From Adineta steineri (taxonomy: Eukaryota; Rotifera; Eurotatoria; Adinetida; Adinetidae), in contig CAJNOI010000009.1 of NCBI GenBank assembly GCA_905250115.1, positions 320,221 to 384,220 of the forward strand: 64,000 nucleotides of DNA, read 5' to 3'. The notes under the pieces were generated by a model that was given only the letters and a program-made list of their open reading frames with translations, had not been told where the DNA came from and ran no database searches. Each line of letters begins with the position of its first letter. Positions within the stretch are counted from its first letter, which is position 1. Both the position numbers and the translations under genes were made by a program. Positions 13,650 to 24,329 of this stretch are shown here, piece after piece.

Positions 13650-14104
13650 TAATTCTATTCGAATTCGAAACTATAGAGAATGGGAAAATATTTCTAAGTG
13701 CAGATAAGATAAATTTATTGGCCATGAAGTTATTGAATAATTATAAAATGCACTCTATAGATACTTTTTATTAACGTATCTAATCATATTATAGAACATT
13801 CAATCGAATGGTTTTTTTCCCTATACCAAATATATTAGGCTAGAAAATTCAAAGAATTTTAACATCGAATATAAATAATATAGTGCACTTTTCTATTAAT
13901 AAATCATTGTTTTTTTGTTTTTGCTGAAATACGATCAGTAATCTAAAGAATTAAAGTTAATAACAAAGTAAATTGAAATATGAAAGAATCGTTTTTCAAA
14001 TATTCGAAAAGCTTAGTTTTGATTTGTTATTGTCTGGAATATATTTTATCCTCGATAATTGGAAATTAGATATTAAGACTATTTATTCGCCCACGGTTTT
14101 GTAG

Positions 14105-14113
14105 TATATAAAA
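14105..14113 (+). promoter_or_regulatory. TATA box of the CAP-domain gene
   Basis: The sequence TATATAAAA lies about 50 bases upstream of a plausible 5'-UTR donor (AAAA|GTAAGT at 14157). A matching acceptor ends at 14213, so the leader would be spliced by a roughly 57-base intron before the ATG at 14228. Spacing fits a TATA box with transcription starting near 14135. This is sequence inference only. Confidence 0.45.
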
Positions 14114-14227
14114 TCATGATCAAAAAATTCAAAATCAATTTTTCGCTTTATCAAAAGTAAGTAATACAAAGATTCAATATTCGATTATTTCTTGTTCTTT
14201 GTCTTTAAATTAGTTCATTGAAAAACC

Positions 14228-14851
14228 ATGCTTCAAGTTTCAACAATTGCCTTCGTTTTGTTTGCTATTGTATCAGGTAAAATATAAATCAACGATATAT
14301 ATATATGTAACGAACTTTGTTTTTTATAGCTAATGCTTTTACAGCCGACCAAATTAGATTTCAACAAGAAACATTAGTGCATCATAATACACTACGAGCT
14401 CGTCATTGTGCTGCAAATCTTGCACTTGATGATAATTTGAATAAAATAGCACAAAGCTATGCTGAAAAACTTGTTAATACAAATTCATTTGCACATTCAA
14501 ATAATGGCCATGGAGAAAATCTTTATATGATGAGTAGTTCAGCTTCATTAGCAAGTTTACATGGTACATAGATACTTTTGTTATATTTTTTTTTATCAAA
14601 CAATTTCTTTTGTAGGAAAAGCAGCAACTCAATCATGGTATGATGAAATTAAAGATTATAATTATAATCAACCAGGTTTTTCAGCTAAAGTTGGTCATTT
14701 TACACAAGTCATTTGGAAAAATTCTAAACAACTCGGTGTTGGTGTTGCCTTTTCTAAGGATGGACGTAAAGCTGTTGTTGTTACTAATTATTCACCACCA
14801 GGAAATTATATGAATCAATTTGATCAGAATGTACTTCGAGCTCAATGCTAA
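14228..14851 (+). CDS. Secreted CAP/SCP-domain protein (PR-1 / GAPR-1-like)
   Basis: Three exons, 14228-14276, 14330-14563 and 14616-14851, give 172 aa. Residues 1-18 form a signal peptide (MLQVSTIAFVLFAIVSAN). The rest is a single CAP domain: LVHHNTLRARHCA carries the first conserved His, then AQSYAEKLVNT, HGENLYMM with the conserved Glu, the CAP1 motif GHFTQVIWKNS, and the NYSPPGNYMNQFDQNV end typical of the short GAPR-1/PR-1 group. Such proteins bind sterols or lipids and are often secreted in immune or venom settings. There is no C-terminal Cys-rich hinge, so it is the minimal form. An AATAAA signal follows the stop at about 14863. Confidence 0.93.
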
Positions 14852-15298
14852 ATATTCATTTTTAAATAAATGAGGCATATATTGAAAGTTTCTATTTCAT
14901 TGATTCATCATAAAGATTAAAAAAAAAGAGAAAATAATTACTTGATATCTTCAATGTAGTTTTCATTTGAAAGATTATGAAGCTAAAGCCAAGGAACAAA
15001 GATTTGTCTATACATAATACTCATCTTATCTTATAAAGGCTTCCCTAGTTATGTTTATGTCTGGCCAAAACAAATTAGTTACATAAATATATCGCATAGA
15101 TTTATAGTTAAGATAAATCTAGTACCTTTGATATATAACGCATATTATTTCATTTGTCATGTAAAAATCGCTAGATAAGCGACATGATCATTTATAATAC
15201 GATTTGAATTTCAATTGCCAGATTTATGTTTTTCTAAACATTCTATAAAGTTAACAAAAAAAAACAAGAAAACAAATTTTATCTGGCATAAACAATAA
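14852..15298. other. Convergent intergenic gap
   Basis: The 3' ends of the CAP gene (+) and the DnaJ gene (-) face each other here. Apart from the polyadenylation signal of the CAP gene nothing is recognisable; the DNA is AT-rich without reading frames. Confidence 0.6.
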
Positions 15299-17200
15299 CT
15301 AATTTTGTTTTTTCGCTGTTGCCTTGCGTTTCGTGTCTGTTTCATCAATCGTTTCGGCTACTTTTTTACTCTCTGACGGTAAATTAGATAATGCATTTCG
15401 TACGGTTTTTAATAATGGATAATCATCCTCATTTATCACTCGGTTCCCTATTAATATAAACATATAAATTGAATGTTGAAAGAGATTTTTTTGTTTACCT
15501 GATTTTGTTTGTGTTAATCCATTTATTGTTCCATCAATATCTTTGTCTAATTCTGCATATGATAATACTAATGCTTTTTGTTCCGCAGTTAATCGTCTAT
15601 AAATTGATCAATTAGAAAGAAATCTTTGTTAGAAAAAACTTTTAACATACGTAGGAACTTTTATTTTTATATGGACATAATGATCACCTGTTCCTGGACT
15701 TTGAAGACGTTTAATACCTTTACCAATCAAACGAAAACGTTGATGGGATTGTGTACCGGCTGGAATCTAAAATAGAATTATTTTATTTCATAACAAAAAA
15801 AAAGTTGAAATTTTCACACTTGTAAAAGATGATCTTCATAAATTCCTGGTACTTTAATAGCACCTCCAAGTATTGCTTGAACAATAGATAAATTTACTTC
15901 ACTATGAATATCTTCTTTATCTCTTCGAAATTTTTCACTTGTTTTAACTCGAAAAGTTACAAATACTTCAGATGAACCTAAATTAATTCTCATTGTTTGT
16001 CCATCCTCTATGCCTAAAAAATAAAACAAAAATTATTTTTTTTCAATAATTCAATTTTGTAAATAATTACCAGCTGGTACGGGTATCGATACAAATTTTT
16101 TTTGTGCTGTTTTTCCTTTTCCTGAACATTCAACACATGGTTTTGTAATTGTTTCACGTCGACCATGACATGTTCGACAACTTGCACGCATAAAAAATGG
16201 GCCAGTTTCAATTGTTTCCATACCGGTTCCATTACACGTACGACATTTTTGTGGTTGACTACCAGGTGCACAACGACTACCTTTGCAAGTTGGACATGTA
16301 TCAATAATTCTAATATTAACATCTTTGTTACAACCGCGTACAGCTTCTTGAAATGTTAAATCTAGTGATAACTAAATAGAAAGAATAAAAAGAAAAACGT
16401 CTGTAAAAGTATTACTTGACTAATTCCTTGTTTACCAAAATCATTCCCTTGTGCATCATTCATCCATTCATGATTACCAAATCCTCCTCGACTAAATGCA
16501 TCACCAAAAATTTTTCGAAATAATTCTTCAGGATCAACTTGAGATTGATAAGATTCATAACCACGGAAGTCACCTTGACCTGAACTACTTGAACGACCAC
16601 GTGCACCGGGATATGAACTAGTACCTGCACCACTAAATGGATCACCACCCATACCATATGTATCATAATTTTTTCGTTTTCCTTCATCACTTAATACTTC
16701 ATAAGCTTCTGAAACTTCTTGAAACTTTTTTGTGGTTGCCGCATCTTTCTTATCGGTTGTATCTGGATGATATTGTTTAGCTAACTAAATAGAAACAATT
16801 CAAATAGATTTTATTAAGAAAGAAAAAAACAAACAAACCGTATAATAAGCTTTTTTGACATCTTTTGCAGTGGCTGTTTTTTGTATGCCTAACACATCAT
16901 AGTAATCTTTTTTATCTCGTTTATTTGATGTATGAAATGAACGTGAATGTGAAAGAGGAAAAACTAGAGTAGAAAAAGAAGAATATATAAATAAATATCA
17001 AAATTTAAAGTACTAGTAATAGTTTTTGATTGTGATGAGTTAGGAAGATTTGTTCGATTTGAATTTCCAAGGACGTTATTAGCAGATAACCATGGTTTTG
17101 ATGATAAAGTTGATAGAGAACATGTAGCAAAATATTTGTATAGAACTGGAGATAAACGGATAGCACAGTTTGAACACACTAACATTAGAATGATGATCAA
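15299..17200 (-). CDS. DNAJA3: Mitochondrial DnaJ (Hsp40) co-chaperone, DNAJA3/Tid1 type
   Basis: This type I J-protein stimulates Hsp70 ATPase and delivers clients, probably in mitochondria. Eight exons join in frame: 17200-17014, 16963-16839, 16784-16416, 16371-16071, 16013-15820, 15766-15651, 15596-15499, 15447-15299, giving 512 aa. After a Ser/Thr/Lys-rich presequence of about 85 residues comes the J domain ([20 protein letters not shown], then AKQYHPD with the HPD motif). A Gly/Ser-rich linker follows, with the [11 protein letters not shown] segment. Next is the four-fold CxxCxGxG zinc region ([28 protein letters not shown]), then the C-terminal client-binding domains ([21 protein letters not shown]). 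The tail is Lys-rich. The start may be ATG 17200 or the in-frame ATG at 17185; the latter gives a shorter hydrophobic run. Confidence 0.94.
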
Positions 17201-18128
17201 GAAGTTAGCAACAAACTAAAAAAAGTTCGATCAGTGATCGGTTTTTACATTCCATGTATATCGTATCGTAGCTTTATTATTGGACAAATTATTTAGCCAA
17301 TCTTTACGAATCATTTGAGACAAATTTTGCCTTATGACATCTATTGACTGTAGATATATGTATGGATAGATTTTCGATAAATGACTATGTCAAATATTCG
17401 TTTTTCAGAAATTTGAAATGAATATTAGATTTCTATGTAGAACCAAATCAGCAATTTGTCGGAGCAAAATCAAAGTAGAGATTTAAATTCTTATAAAAAA
17501 AAGTTAATAAACGATGTCTATTTGAGTGTCTTTAGAAGTTGCTAATCGATTGATACTATACTCTGTATCATTCTCTATTTATGAACACCATAGACATTAT
17601 ATTAACAACAAGCGTTTGTGATACAGTCGAACATAGATTTCATATAAATACAATAAACTGACAGTAGTATCAAATAGAATGTTTCTAATTTAATCGAAAA
17701 AAGGTAAAAACAAGATTATATACGAAAAAGGACCAAATTATAAATGTTTTGCGACTAAAGTTACTACATTAAAAGCTTTTATTTTAGTAAGTAAAAAGTA
17801 AATGTAATTATTTAGAAAGGAGTGCTCTATGTATAAAGGATTTATAAAAAAAAGTACGAAAGGTATCAGAAATTCAATTTACTAAAATAGAAATACGGCA
17901 TCCAACTGAAAAAATCTAATAACAAAATACACCTGATGTTGATTAACACATAAAGAATACAAAGTGCAACGAATAAGAGTAAGCTTACTGATATATATAC
18001 TCAGACATTTCAATTGGTAATATTTTCGTGTGAATACAGAATCTATTTTAATAAATTAACACAAATACGGTAAATTGAGTATTTCTTTTTTTTTCTAATA
18101 CTCTAAATAAACTTTGTATTTTGTATAG
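17201..18128. other. Divergent intergenic region between DnaJ and GH71 genes
   Basis: The region must hold the promoters of both flanking genes. On the plus strand a likely 5'-UTR intron of the GH71 gene runs from about 18069 (ACG|GTAAAT) to 18128 (TTGTATAG), ending exactly at the start codon. A TATATATA stretch near 17990 may be its TATA box. No coding sequence is seen. Confidence 0.5.
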
Positions 18129-19823
18129 ATGATCATCAGCAGAATTCAATTGCTGGTGTTTACACTATTATATTGTAGTGTCGTTATCTTGGCTCAATAC
18201 ACTGATCCTAACTGTGGATGGCATACTCAACAATTTCGAGCTATCGGTGATTGGGCTGTTGATGCTGGATCTAGTTCTAATTGGAATCCTGCTGAACCCA
18301 AAGGTCTTATGATCGCTACTTACGCTCAATCATGCGAATATGCTGTTGATGTTCATGGACTTGTACCTCATAAGGTATACAATTGGAAAGTATCTATTGG
18401 AAATACATGGGACGTTGTTTGGGGTTGTGTTGGAATGGGTGGACCTGATTGTCAATTTTCCACATCATCTGGTTCTGTTCGTCTCAAGATTGTAGGTTCT
18501 TTTGCTTATCCTCTAACTTTTCAAGTTATTAATTCACCAACAACTCCTACTACGACTCCTGGTCAACCATCTGGTTCTAAATCTGACAAAAAAGTATTTG
18601 CTCATTATATGGTTGGATTTGCTTATCCATCAGATCAGAGCTTCTTTGATGCTCAAATCAAACGAGCAAGATCAGCAGGAATCGATGGATTTGCACTCAA
18701 TGTTGGTATTGATGAATGGCAACCTGATCGTGTAGCTAAGGCTCTAGCTGCTGCTAAAGACAATGGTGATTTTACTATGTTTATTTCATTGGATATGTCA
18801 TCTCTTACTTTTGATAATGGTGTTCTCAGTCGGTTTCATTTTGCCGGTAGTCATCCTAATTATTTTAAAGTAAATGGTCGACCATTATATTCTACTTTTG
18901 CTGGTGAAAATCAAGATTCATTTTGGGCAAATTGGAAAACTGCTAGTGGCTTAAATCCTTACTTTTGTCCAAGTTGGCCTAATTATGCTACGGCTAATTT
19001 ACTTCAATCACATCCAGTTGCTGATTGTATCTTTACTTGGAATGCTTGGCCTGCTGGCAATTCTGGACCAGGTGCTCATTTCGATACGACTGGTGATAGA
19101 AATTTACTTGCTAGTGCCAAAGCCACTGGTAAAACATATATGGCTCCTATGGCTCCATGGTTTTATACTCGTGTTTGGGGATCAGGATGGAGTAAAAATT
19201 GGATCTATGGTTCTGAAAGACTTCTTCCCGATAGATGGCAACAAATTGTATCATTACAACCTGATTTTGTTCAAATTATTACATGGAATGATTACTCTGA
19301 ATCTTCCTATTTATGTTCTATTAGCAGTGATTTACCAACTGATATGGGTGGTATTAGTAATATGATTAATAGTCCGCAACCTATGCATCATGATGCTTGG
19401 TTAGAATTATCAAAACATTATATTCAATGGTATAAAAATAATGCTCGACCTACTGTTACTAATGATCAATTTTATTGGTGGTATCGTACTCATCCTAAGA
19501 ACAATGTTAATGGTGATGTTCCTCAATATCGTAATGATGCTCAAGATTGTGTTGCTATTCATTCTATTGTTAAAAGTATTAGACCTAATGGTGGACTATA
19601 TACTGTATTAGTTGATTTGAATGGTGTAAAGAGTAGTTACAGAATAACTCAACTTGAACAGACCGAATGTATACCTTATCCAGCTAGTCCTGGGTATGTA
19701 ACTATTTCATTGGTTGGTCCTGATGATAAAGTATGGTGGTCGGAAGGCAAGAATGCTCCTCAACAAAGTACTGGCAATAATTTTAATGCTTTTGCTAACA
19801 GCCATATTATTCCAAGTCCATAA
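18129..19823 (+). CDS. Secreted GH71 alpha-1,3-glucanase (mutanase-like)
   Basis: A single uninterrupted 564-aa frame. Residues 1-22 are a signal peptide ending at ILAQ. Residues ~23-133 form a small Trp/Cys-rich module that could be a sugar-binding domain. Residues ~136-153 are a Thr/Pro/Ser linker. From about residue 154 the sequence is glycoside hydrolase family 71: FAHYMVGFAYP, SAGIDGFALNVG and the ITWNDYSESSY motif at 384-394, whose Asp388 and Glu391 match, from memory, the catalytic pair proposed for fungal enzymes. GH71 enzymes cut alpha-1,3-glucan, a fungal cell-wall polymer, and are essentially fungal; the lack of coding introns among intron-rich neighbours supports horizontal transfer. 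The gene seems naturalised: a GT/AG leader intron ends directly before the ATG and a polyadenylation signal follows at about 19915. The enzyme could serve feeding or defence. Confidence 0.9.
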   Translation: MIISRIQLLVFTLLYCSVVILAQYTDPNCGWHTQQFRAIGDWAVDAGSSSNWNPAEPKGLMIATYAQSCEYAVDVHGLVPHKVYNWKVSIGNTWDVVWGCVGMGGPDCQFSTSSGSVRLKIVGSFAYPLTFQVINSPTTPTTTPGQPSGSKSDKKVFAHYMVGFAYPSDQSFFDAQIKRARSAGIDGFALNVGIDEWQPDRVAKALAAAKDNGDFTMFISLDMSSLTFDNGVLSRFHFAGSHPNYFKVNGRPLYSTFAGENQDSFWANWKTASGLNPYFCPSWPNYATANLLQSHPVADCIFTWNAWPAGNSGPGAHFDTTGDRNLLASAKATGKTYMAPMAPWFYTRVWGSGWSKNWIYGSERLLPDRWQQIVSLQPDFVQIITWNDYSESSYLCSISSDLPTDMGGISNMINSPQPMHHDAWLELSKHYIQWYKNNARPTVTNDQFYWWYRTHPKNNVNGDVPQYRNDAQDCVAIHSIVKSIRPNGGLYTVLVDLNGVKSSYRITQLEQTECIPYPASPGYVTISLVGPDDKVWWSEGKNAPQQSTGNNFNAFANSHIIPSP

Positions 19824-20086
19824 TATATGCTATGTATGTTTTATATAACATTGACACAAGGTTCTTTAAAGAAAAGTTTTCATTCTTATGTAACATCCTA
19901 TATTTTTGTGATTACTAATAAACGTTGAAATATTTAATTGTTATATTTTTTCAAAATATTTTAATAAAAATTTCTTCACAGTGACATCTATTCTATTAAC
20001 CAATAAGTTTATTTCTCTTCGAATCGATTTAGCTATTTCAATTCAATTCAATTTAGAATAAAACACTTTCTAATACTATTACAATC

Positions 20087-21834
20087 ATGTTATCTTCGAA
20101 AACAACGACAACGTCTCAGTATCAACCAACTGTTTTAATTACTACACAACATGCTCATCCGTGGACAATCAGTGGTTTTAATGGATTAAATGGAAATGTT
20201 CTTCTTACATTTAAATGTGATGCACCTGTTGTATCTCATGGTCTGTTATGCTCTCGAGATCATATCTATGCTGCTGCTATTGATCGTCCTTCAATTTATG
20301 TTTGGAATTTAAACAGTCGAGTAATTATTCTCTACATAATAAATGATGTATACATATATTTTTTAAAATCTAGAATCGAGATTATAAAAAAATGACAGTT
20401 GCAGGACCTATCAGTTGCATGACATTTATTCGAGATTCAACTGTCTTAGCATGTGCAATTGGCAATAAAATCTTTCTTTATAAAGTAAAGTATTATTTTT
20501 ATACAAACACATATCTTATTTAGTTTATAATTTTTAGCTTGATAATGGTCAACATTTGATAACACTTTCCGCACATATTCGTACGATAAATCATTTATTA
20601 TTTGATGAAGATCAAGATTGTTTAATATCAGCTGGTGAAGATAATCTTATTCATCGATGGAATATTGAAGAGTAAATAAAAAACATTTCTTTTCTTTTTC
20701 CTCTATGATATTTATATTTCAGTATAAATCTCGATCGAAATATTGATGTATCTCCAACAAAATCATTTCAAGGTCATACAGGTCCTATTCATGATGTTTG
20801 TCAAATATCAATTGGTAAATTTCATTTAATATTAACTGCATCAAGTGATCTAAGTGTTCGAGTATGTTTTAATATTCATTTATTTTAAACAAACAAAAAA
20901 ACTAATTCAATATTTAGTTATGGGATATTATTACAGGCAAATGTTTATGTACATTTTTATTTCCTAATGAAATACATTCGATATGTACATCATCATTTGC
21001 AACAACAATCTATTGTGGAACAGATGTTGGTACAATTTTTAGTGTTCCATTACGAACATTAACAACACAAGTAAATTACAAGATATTTGTGTATATGTTT
21101 TAAAACAATAATATTTTAGTTTGGAGGTTTTCTACATCAAAATCCAACGATTACAATTGATAGTAATAATTCAAAACAATTCGTTCATCATCAGTAAATA
21201 AAAATCATGAATTGATAGAAAAAATGTTCTTTTTTTTGTTCTCTCTCTAGAGGTTCAGTTGTAGCACTTCGATTAAGTGCAGATGAACAAATTTTATATT
21301 CTGGTAGTTTAGATAAAGATTGTGTTATGTGGGATTTATCATCAGGACAAATACGTTTTAAAAAATCATGTTCGAGTATGAAGAAATTTGTTTTATTTTG
21401 TCGTTATTTTATTTATTATTTAATTAAGGTTCAATAACAAACATTCTTCTTGCAAAAATTGATACTGATGATGTTCATGATGGTTCAAGTATTTCAATTC
21501 CATTTAGTGTAAATTCAAATATTAGTTTTTGTCAATAATCTCGTGTTTTTTTTTCTTCAATAGACTTTTTCAAATAGTTCAAATGAAGAAGTTGTTGCAC
21601 ATACTCTTGCAGCAAGAAATGGTTCAAGCCAAAGACCAATATGTAGTCAAGATTCTATTAAATTTATCCCAATGGTAAATGATTTCATAAATATCTATCG
21701 ATATATTAATAGTTATTGAAATTTCTTTTTAGCCACCAGTCAATGGAGAATTAGATGAATCAGTAGCTATGGCAGCACCAACATTTGCGCAAATGGCCCG
21801 TTTATTACTTGAACAACAAATGAATTCATCTTAA
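20087..21834 (+). CDS. WDR18: WD-repeat protein WDR18 (rixosome/Ipi3 orthologue)
   Basis: Ten exons join in frame: 20087-20320, 20374-20484, 20538-20671, 20723-20861, 20918-21070, 21120-21193, 21251-21375, 21429-21508, 21564-21674, 21733-21834, giving 420 aa. WD-type blades are visible: YAAAIDRPSIYVWNL, VLACAIGNKIFLYKLDNGQH, CLISAGEDNLIHRWNI, HLILTASSDLSVRLWDIITG, TTIYCGTDVGTIFSV and ILYSGSLDKDCVMWDLSSGQ. The order and spacing, including a MTVAGPISCMTF segment aligned to the human MCPGPVTCLT part, match WDR18, which works with PELP1, TEX10 and SENP3 in processing of the 60S pre-rRNA. The Gln/Ala-rich tail (AQMARLLLEQQM) is also WDR18-like. Assignment to WDR18 rather than another WD protein rests on motif order by eye. 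Confidence 0.82.
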
Positions 21835-23027
21835 TCATAGGAATATTTTTGTCAGATATTTTGTATTCTTTTTTTTTCTCGTGTTCTTTAATAAAATGTT
21901 ATTGAGATTAAATGAGATAATTTTACATGAATAAGCTACATATACTTAATAAATATCTATTGACGCATACAATTTGTAATATCAAATATAAAACAAAAAT
22001 TCTTTTGTTAAAAAAATTAATATTTGTTATTATTTAGTGATAAGCTAAATGATATTTTGCTATTGAATTTAACAATAAAAGAACTTTTTTCTTTGTCATA
22101 TCGCTAAAAAACTATTATTTATCTTTCAGCTAAATTCTTGAGATAGTAAAATTAACTCACCTAATGATTGTCATGATCGATCATCCGAAAAGTATATGAG
22201 GGTCATTGCAGACACATGTTTTATGATTCATACTCATCTCCTATTACTCGATGATAGTATAGTGTATACCAACAATCAAATCTACGTTTAGTTGATCAAG
22301 AGATGAACATAGGCAAACAAACATTATGGTCATATGATATGTGTTGGTTATCATGTACATATACAATTGGTTAGAGAATGGAAAACTCCTTATACATGTA
22401 TACGAGATGGAATTAAATCCGTGAAAATAACAAATTATTTGTTATTTAAAAGAAAAGTAGTGAGCAGCTGGTATTAAAATATTTAAGATAATATGCATAG
22501 AACGGTTAAAGTCAGGTAGAATTTAAGCACATTCAAATTCATTGAATATTAAGAAAAAAATACCAATTATTACGCGGTTCAATAATTGTTTGTATAATAG
22601 AACTTCAACCCATGACAAGGATATTTTAAAAAGACAAACTTTGTAATATAGAATAAAATTTTTAATAATACAGAATTTTATCGAAATTTTATGGTACAAA
22701 TCGTCCTTCATGATCTATTGATCTGACAATCATGAAATATGGCAATAATACAATATCTATAGTATTTCGAATAAAATGAATATCTAACAAATTCTTATGA
22801 TAATCTTTTATACAAAATATTATCAGTTCTTGTTGCTCAGTCATTCTCTATACGACATCTTCCGTTAATTTTGCTTTTAGATTCGACTCCCACTCCATTC
22901 ATATCAGTACGAAAATAATTTTTTCATTACCTTCACATACAGATGTTTACCTTGAACGAAAAAAGCGTATCCTGTTTATTTGTTATCGAAGTTTCTAACA
23001 AACAAAACAATATTATACATGCACAAA
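21835..23027. other. Intergenic region with a decayed gene copy
   Basis: Apart from the pseudogene fragment at about 22195-22430 there is no coding evidence. The region directly upstream of the ATG at 23028 should hold the promoter of the first B-box gene. Confidence 0.5.
22195..22430 (+). pseudogene. Relic of a third B-box/coiled-coil gene copy
   Basis: Blocks here match the two intact tandem genes downstream but are collapsed. 22210-22245 resembles 23468-23510 (the ACATGTTTTATGATTCATAC block). 22275-22345 closely follows 26890-26950 (TTAGTTGATCAAGAGATGAA and CAAACATTATGGTCATATGA). 22346-22400 skips to sequence matching 27085-27100 and then 27165-27205 (CAATTGGTTAGAGAAT). At least three internal deletions have joined these blocks, each with short repeats at the joint (for example ATATGAT and TGGT). 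The N-terminal zinc-binding part is absent and the frame is not maintained. The relic lies upstream in the same orientation, so it is best read as a dead member of the tandem array. Confidence 0.75.
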
Positions 23028-24329
23028 ATGTCGCATGAGTGTGCAGCACCGAAATGTAATCGTGTATTTCGTGGTCTATGTGATTGTTGTCAACAAAATC
23101 TTTGTCTTCAACATTTAAATGAACATAATAGTGCACTTATCTCACAGTTAAATCCTTTAACTGATGAAATAAATGCACTCGGTGACCGTCTCAAAACAAT
23201 AGATATCGACGAGATCATTGGCGATTGTCGTCGAAAACTTGAGCAATGGCGAGATTATTGTCATGAAGAGATTGAAGAGATTTTCGAACGAAAATGTCAT
23301 GAATTTGATCAACTTGTGAATGAGAAAGTAAGTCAACAACGTGAAAGACTCAATCGATTACAAGTAAAAATGATGGAATTTATTCGTGCACAAGAAATTA
23401 CTTGTCAAGATATCGATTCATTGACAACACATATTCGAGCACTTGAAAAAAGTTTAAAGAATATTGAAGATACATGTTTTATGATTCATACTCGTCCATT
23501 ATTACTCAATGATCATATAATATTTATTAAGAAAGCACATAAACATGAACTTGATCTAACAAGTCTTTCACTTGTCTGTAAAACAATTGATCGTCCTGAT
23601 GGTAGTTTTGCATCATTGGCGAGTAATGATCGATATTTATTGATACATCAACATCCAAATCTTACTATACTTGATCGAGAGATGAAAATAGTTAAACAAA
23701 TTCTATGGACAAATGATGCAATCTATGATATGTGTTGGTCATCAACATTAAAGAAATTTATTGTTATTGGAGGTAAAATTATATTTTTAATTGATGAAAA
23801 TACAATGGCAATTGATAATATGAAAATACCAAAAGATCGATATTGGCAATCATGTACATGTTCTGAAACATCATTATTTTTATCAACAAATGAATATACA
23901 TCATCTATTGTTGAATTTAGACTTTTACCATCGATAAAACTTATTAAAGAATGGAAATATCCTCTTACATGTGCTCAAGATGAAGTTATTAGTGGTACTG
24001 TTTACAATGATGAAAAACTTGCTTTGATGATTATGAGTGAAACTGAGAAATCATTACGTATTGAATTAAGACATGTAAAAACACTCGATCGAATTTGGTC
24101 TCTTCGACTTGATATTGTATGCACTCAAAGTATAGCATTTCGTTGTTGTTCATTGACTTGTGATCAATGGCTTGTATCTGATTATGAAACAAGACGTCTA
24201 TTACATATTACAGAAAATGGAAAAGTAAAGAAAGCAATTACTTACAATGCAATTCCTTATCGTGCTAATCTATTTGGACATATGTTAGCTATATCAAGAA
24301 ACGATGGAGTTAACTTACATAAACTCTAA
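23028..24329 (+). CDS. B-box-like zinc finger, coiled-coil and propeller-like protein, copy 1
   Basis: Single-exon gene of 433 aa. Residues 5-33 form a zinc-binding pattern C-x4-C-x7-C-x2-C-x4-C-x2-H-x3-H (CAAPKCNRVFRGLCDCCQQN and following), like a B-box. Residues ~45-165 are a long heptad-rich coiled coil with many Glu, Lys and Arg. From about 190 to the end there is a beta-rich region with repeated blade-like strands (NDRYLLIHQHPNLTILDREM, YDMCWSSTLKKFIVIGG, SCTCSETSLFLST), similar in style to the C-terminal propellers of TRIM-like proteins. There is no RING. A second ATG nine bases upstream (23019) is also possible. The paralogue at 26264 has exactly the same length. A polyadenylation-type AATAAA lies near 24405. 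Function is unknown; a scaffolding or ubiquitin-related role is only a guess. Confidence 0.85.
   Translation: MSHECAAPKCNRVFRGLCDCCQQNLCLQHLNEHNSALISQLNPLTDEINALGDRLKTIDIDEIIGDCRRKLEQWRDYCHEEIEEIFERKCHEFDQLVNEKVSQQRERLNRLQVKMMEFIRAQEITCQDIDSLTTHIRALEKSLKNIEDTCFMIHTRPLLLNDHIIFIKKAHKHELDLTSLSLVCKTIDRPDGSFASLASNDRYLLIHQHPNLTILDREMKIVKQILWTNDAIYDMCWSSTLKKFIVIGGKIIFLIDENTMAIDNMKIPKDRYWQSCTCSETSLFLSTNEYTSSIVEFRLLPSIKLIKEWKYPLTCAQDEVISGTVYNDEKLALMIMSETEKSLRIELRHVKTLDRIWSLRLDIVCTQSIAFRCCSLTCDQWLVSDYETRRLLHITENGKVKKAITYNAIPYRANLFGHMLAISRNDGVNLHKL

Larger units (their letters stand above)
12563..14227. other. Intergenic region carrying a MITE
   Basis: There is no coding evidence. The region contains the 333-bp inverted-repeat element at 13317-13649. 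Its right end forms the promoter of the CAP-domain gene. The remainder is AT-rich filler. Confidence 0.6.
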
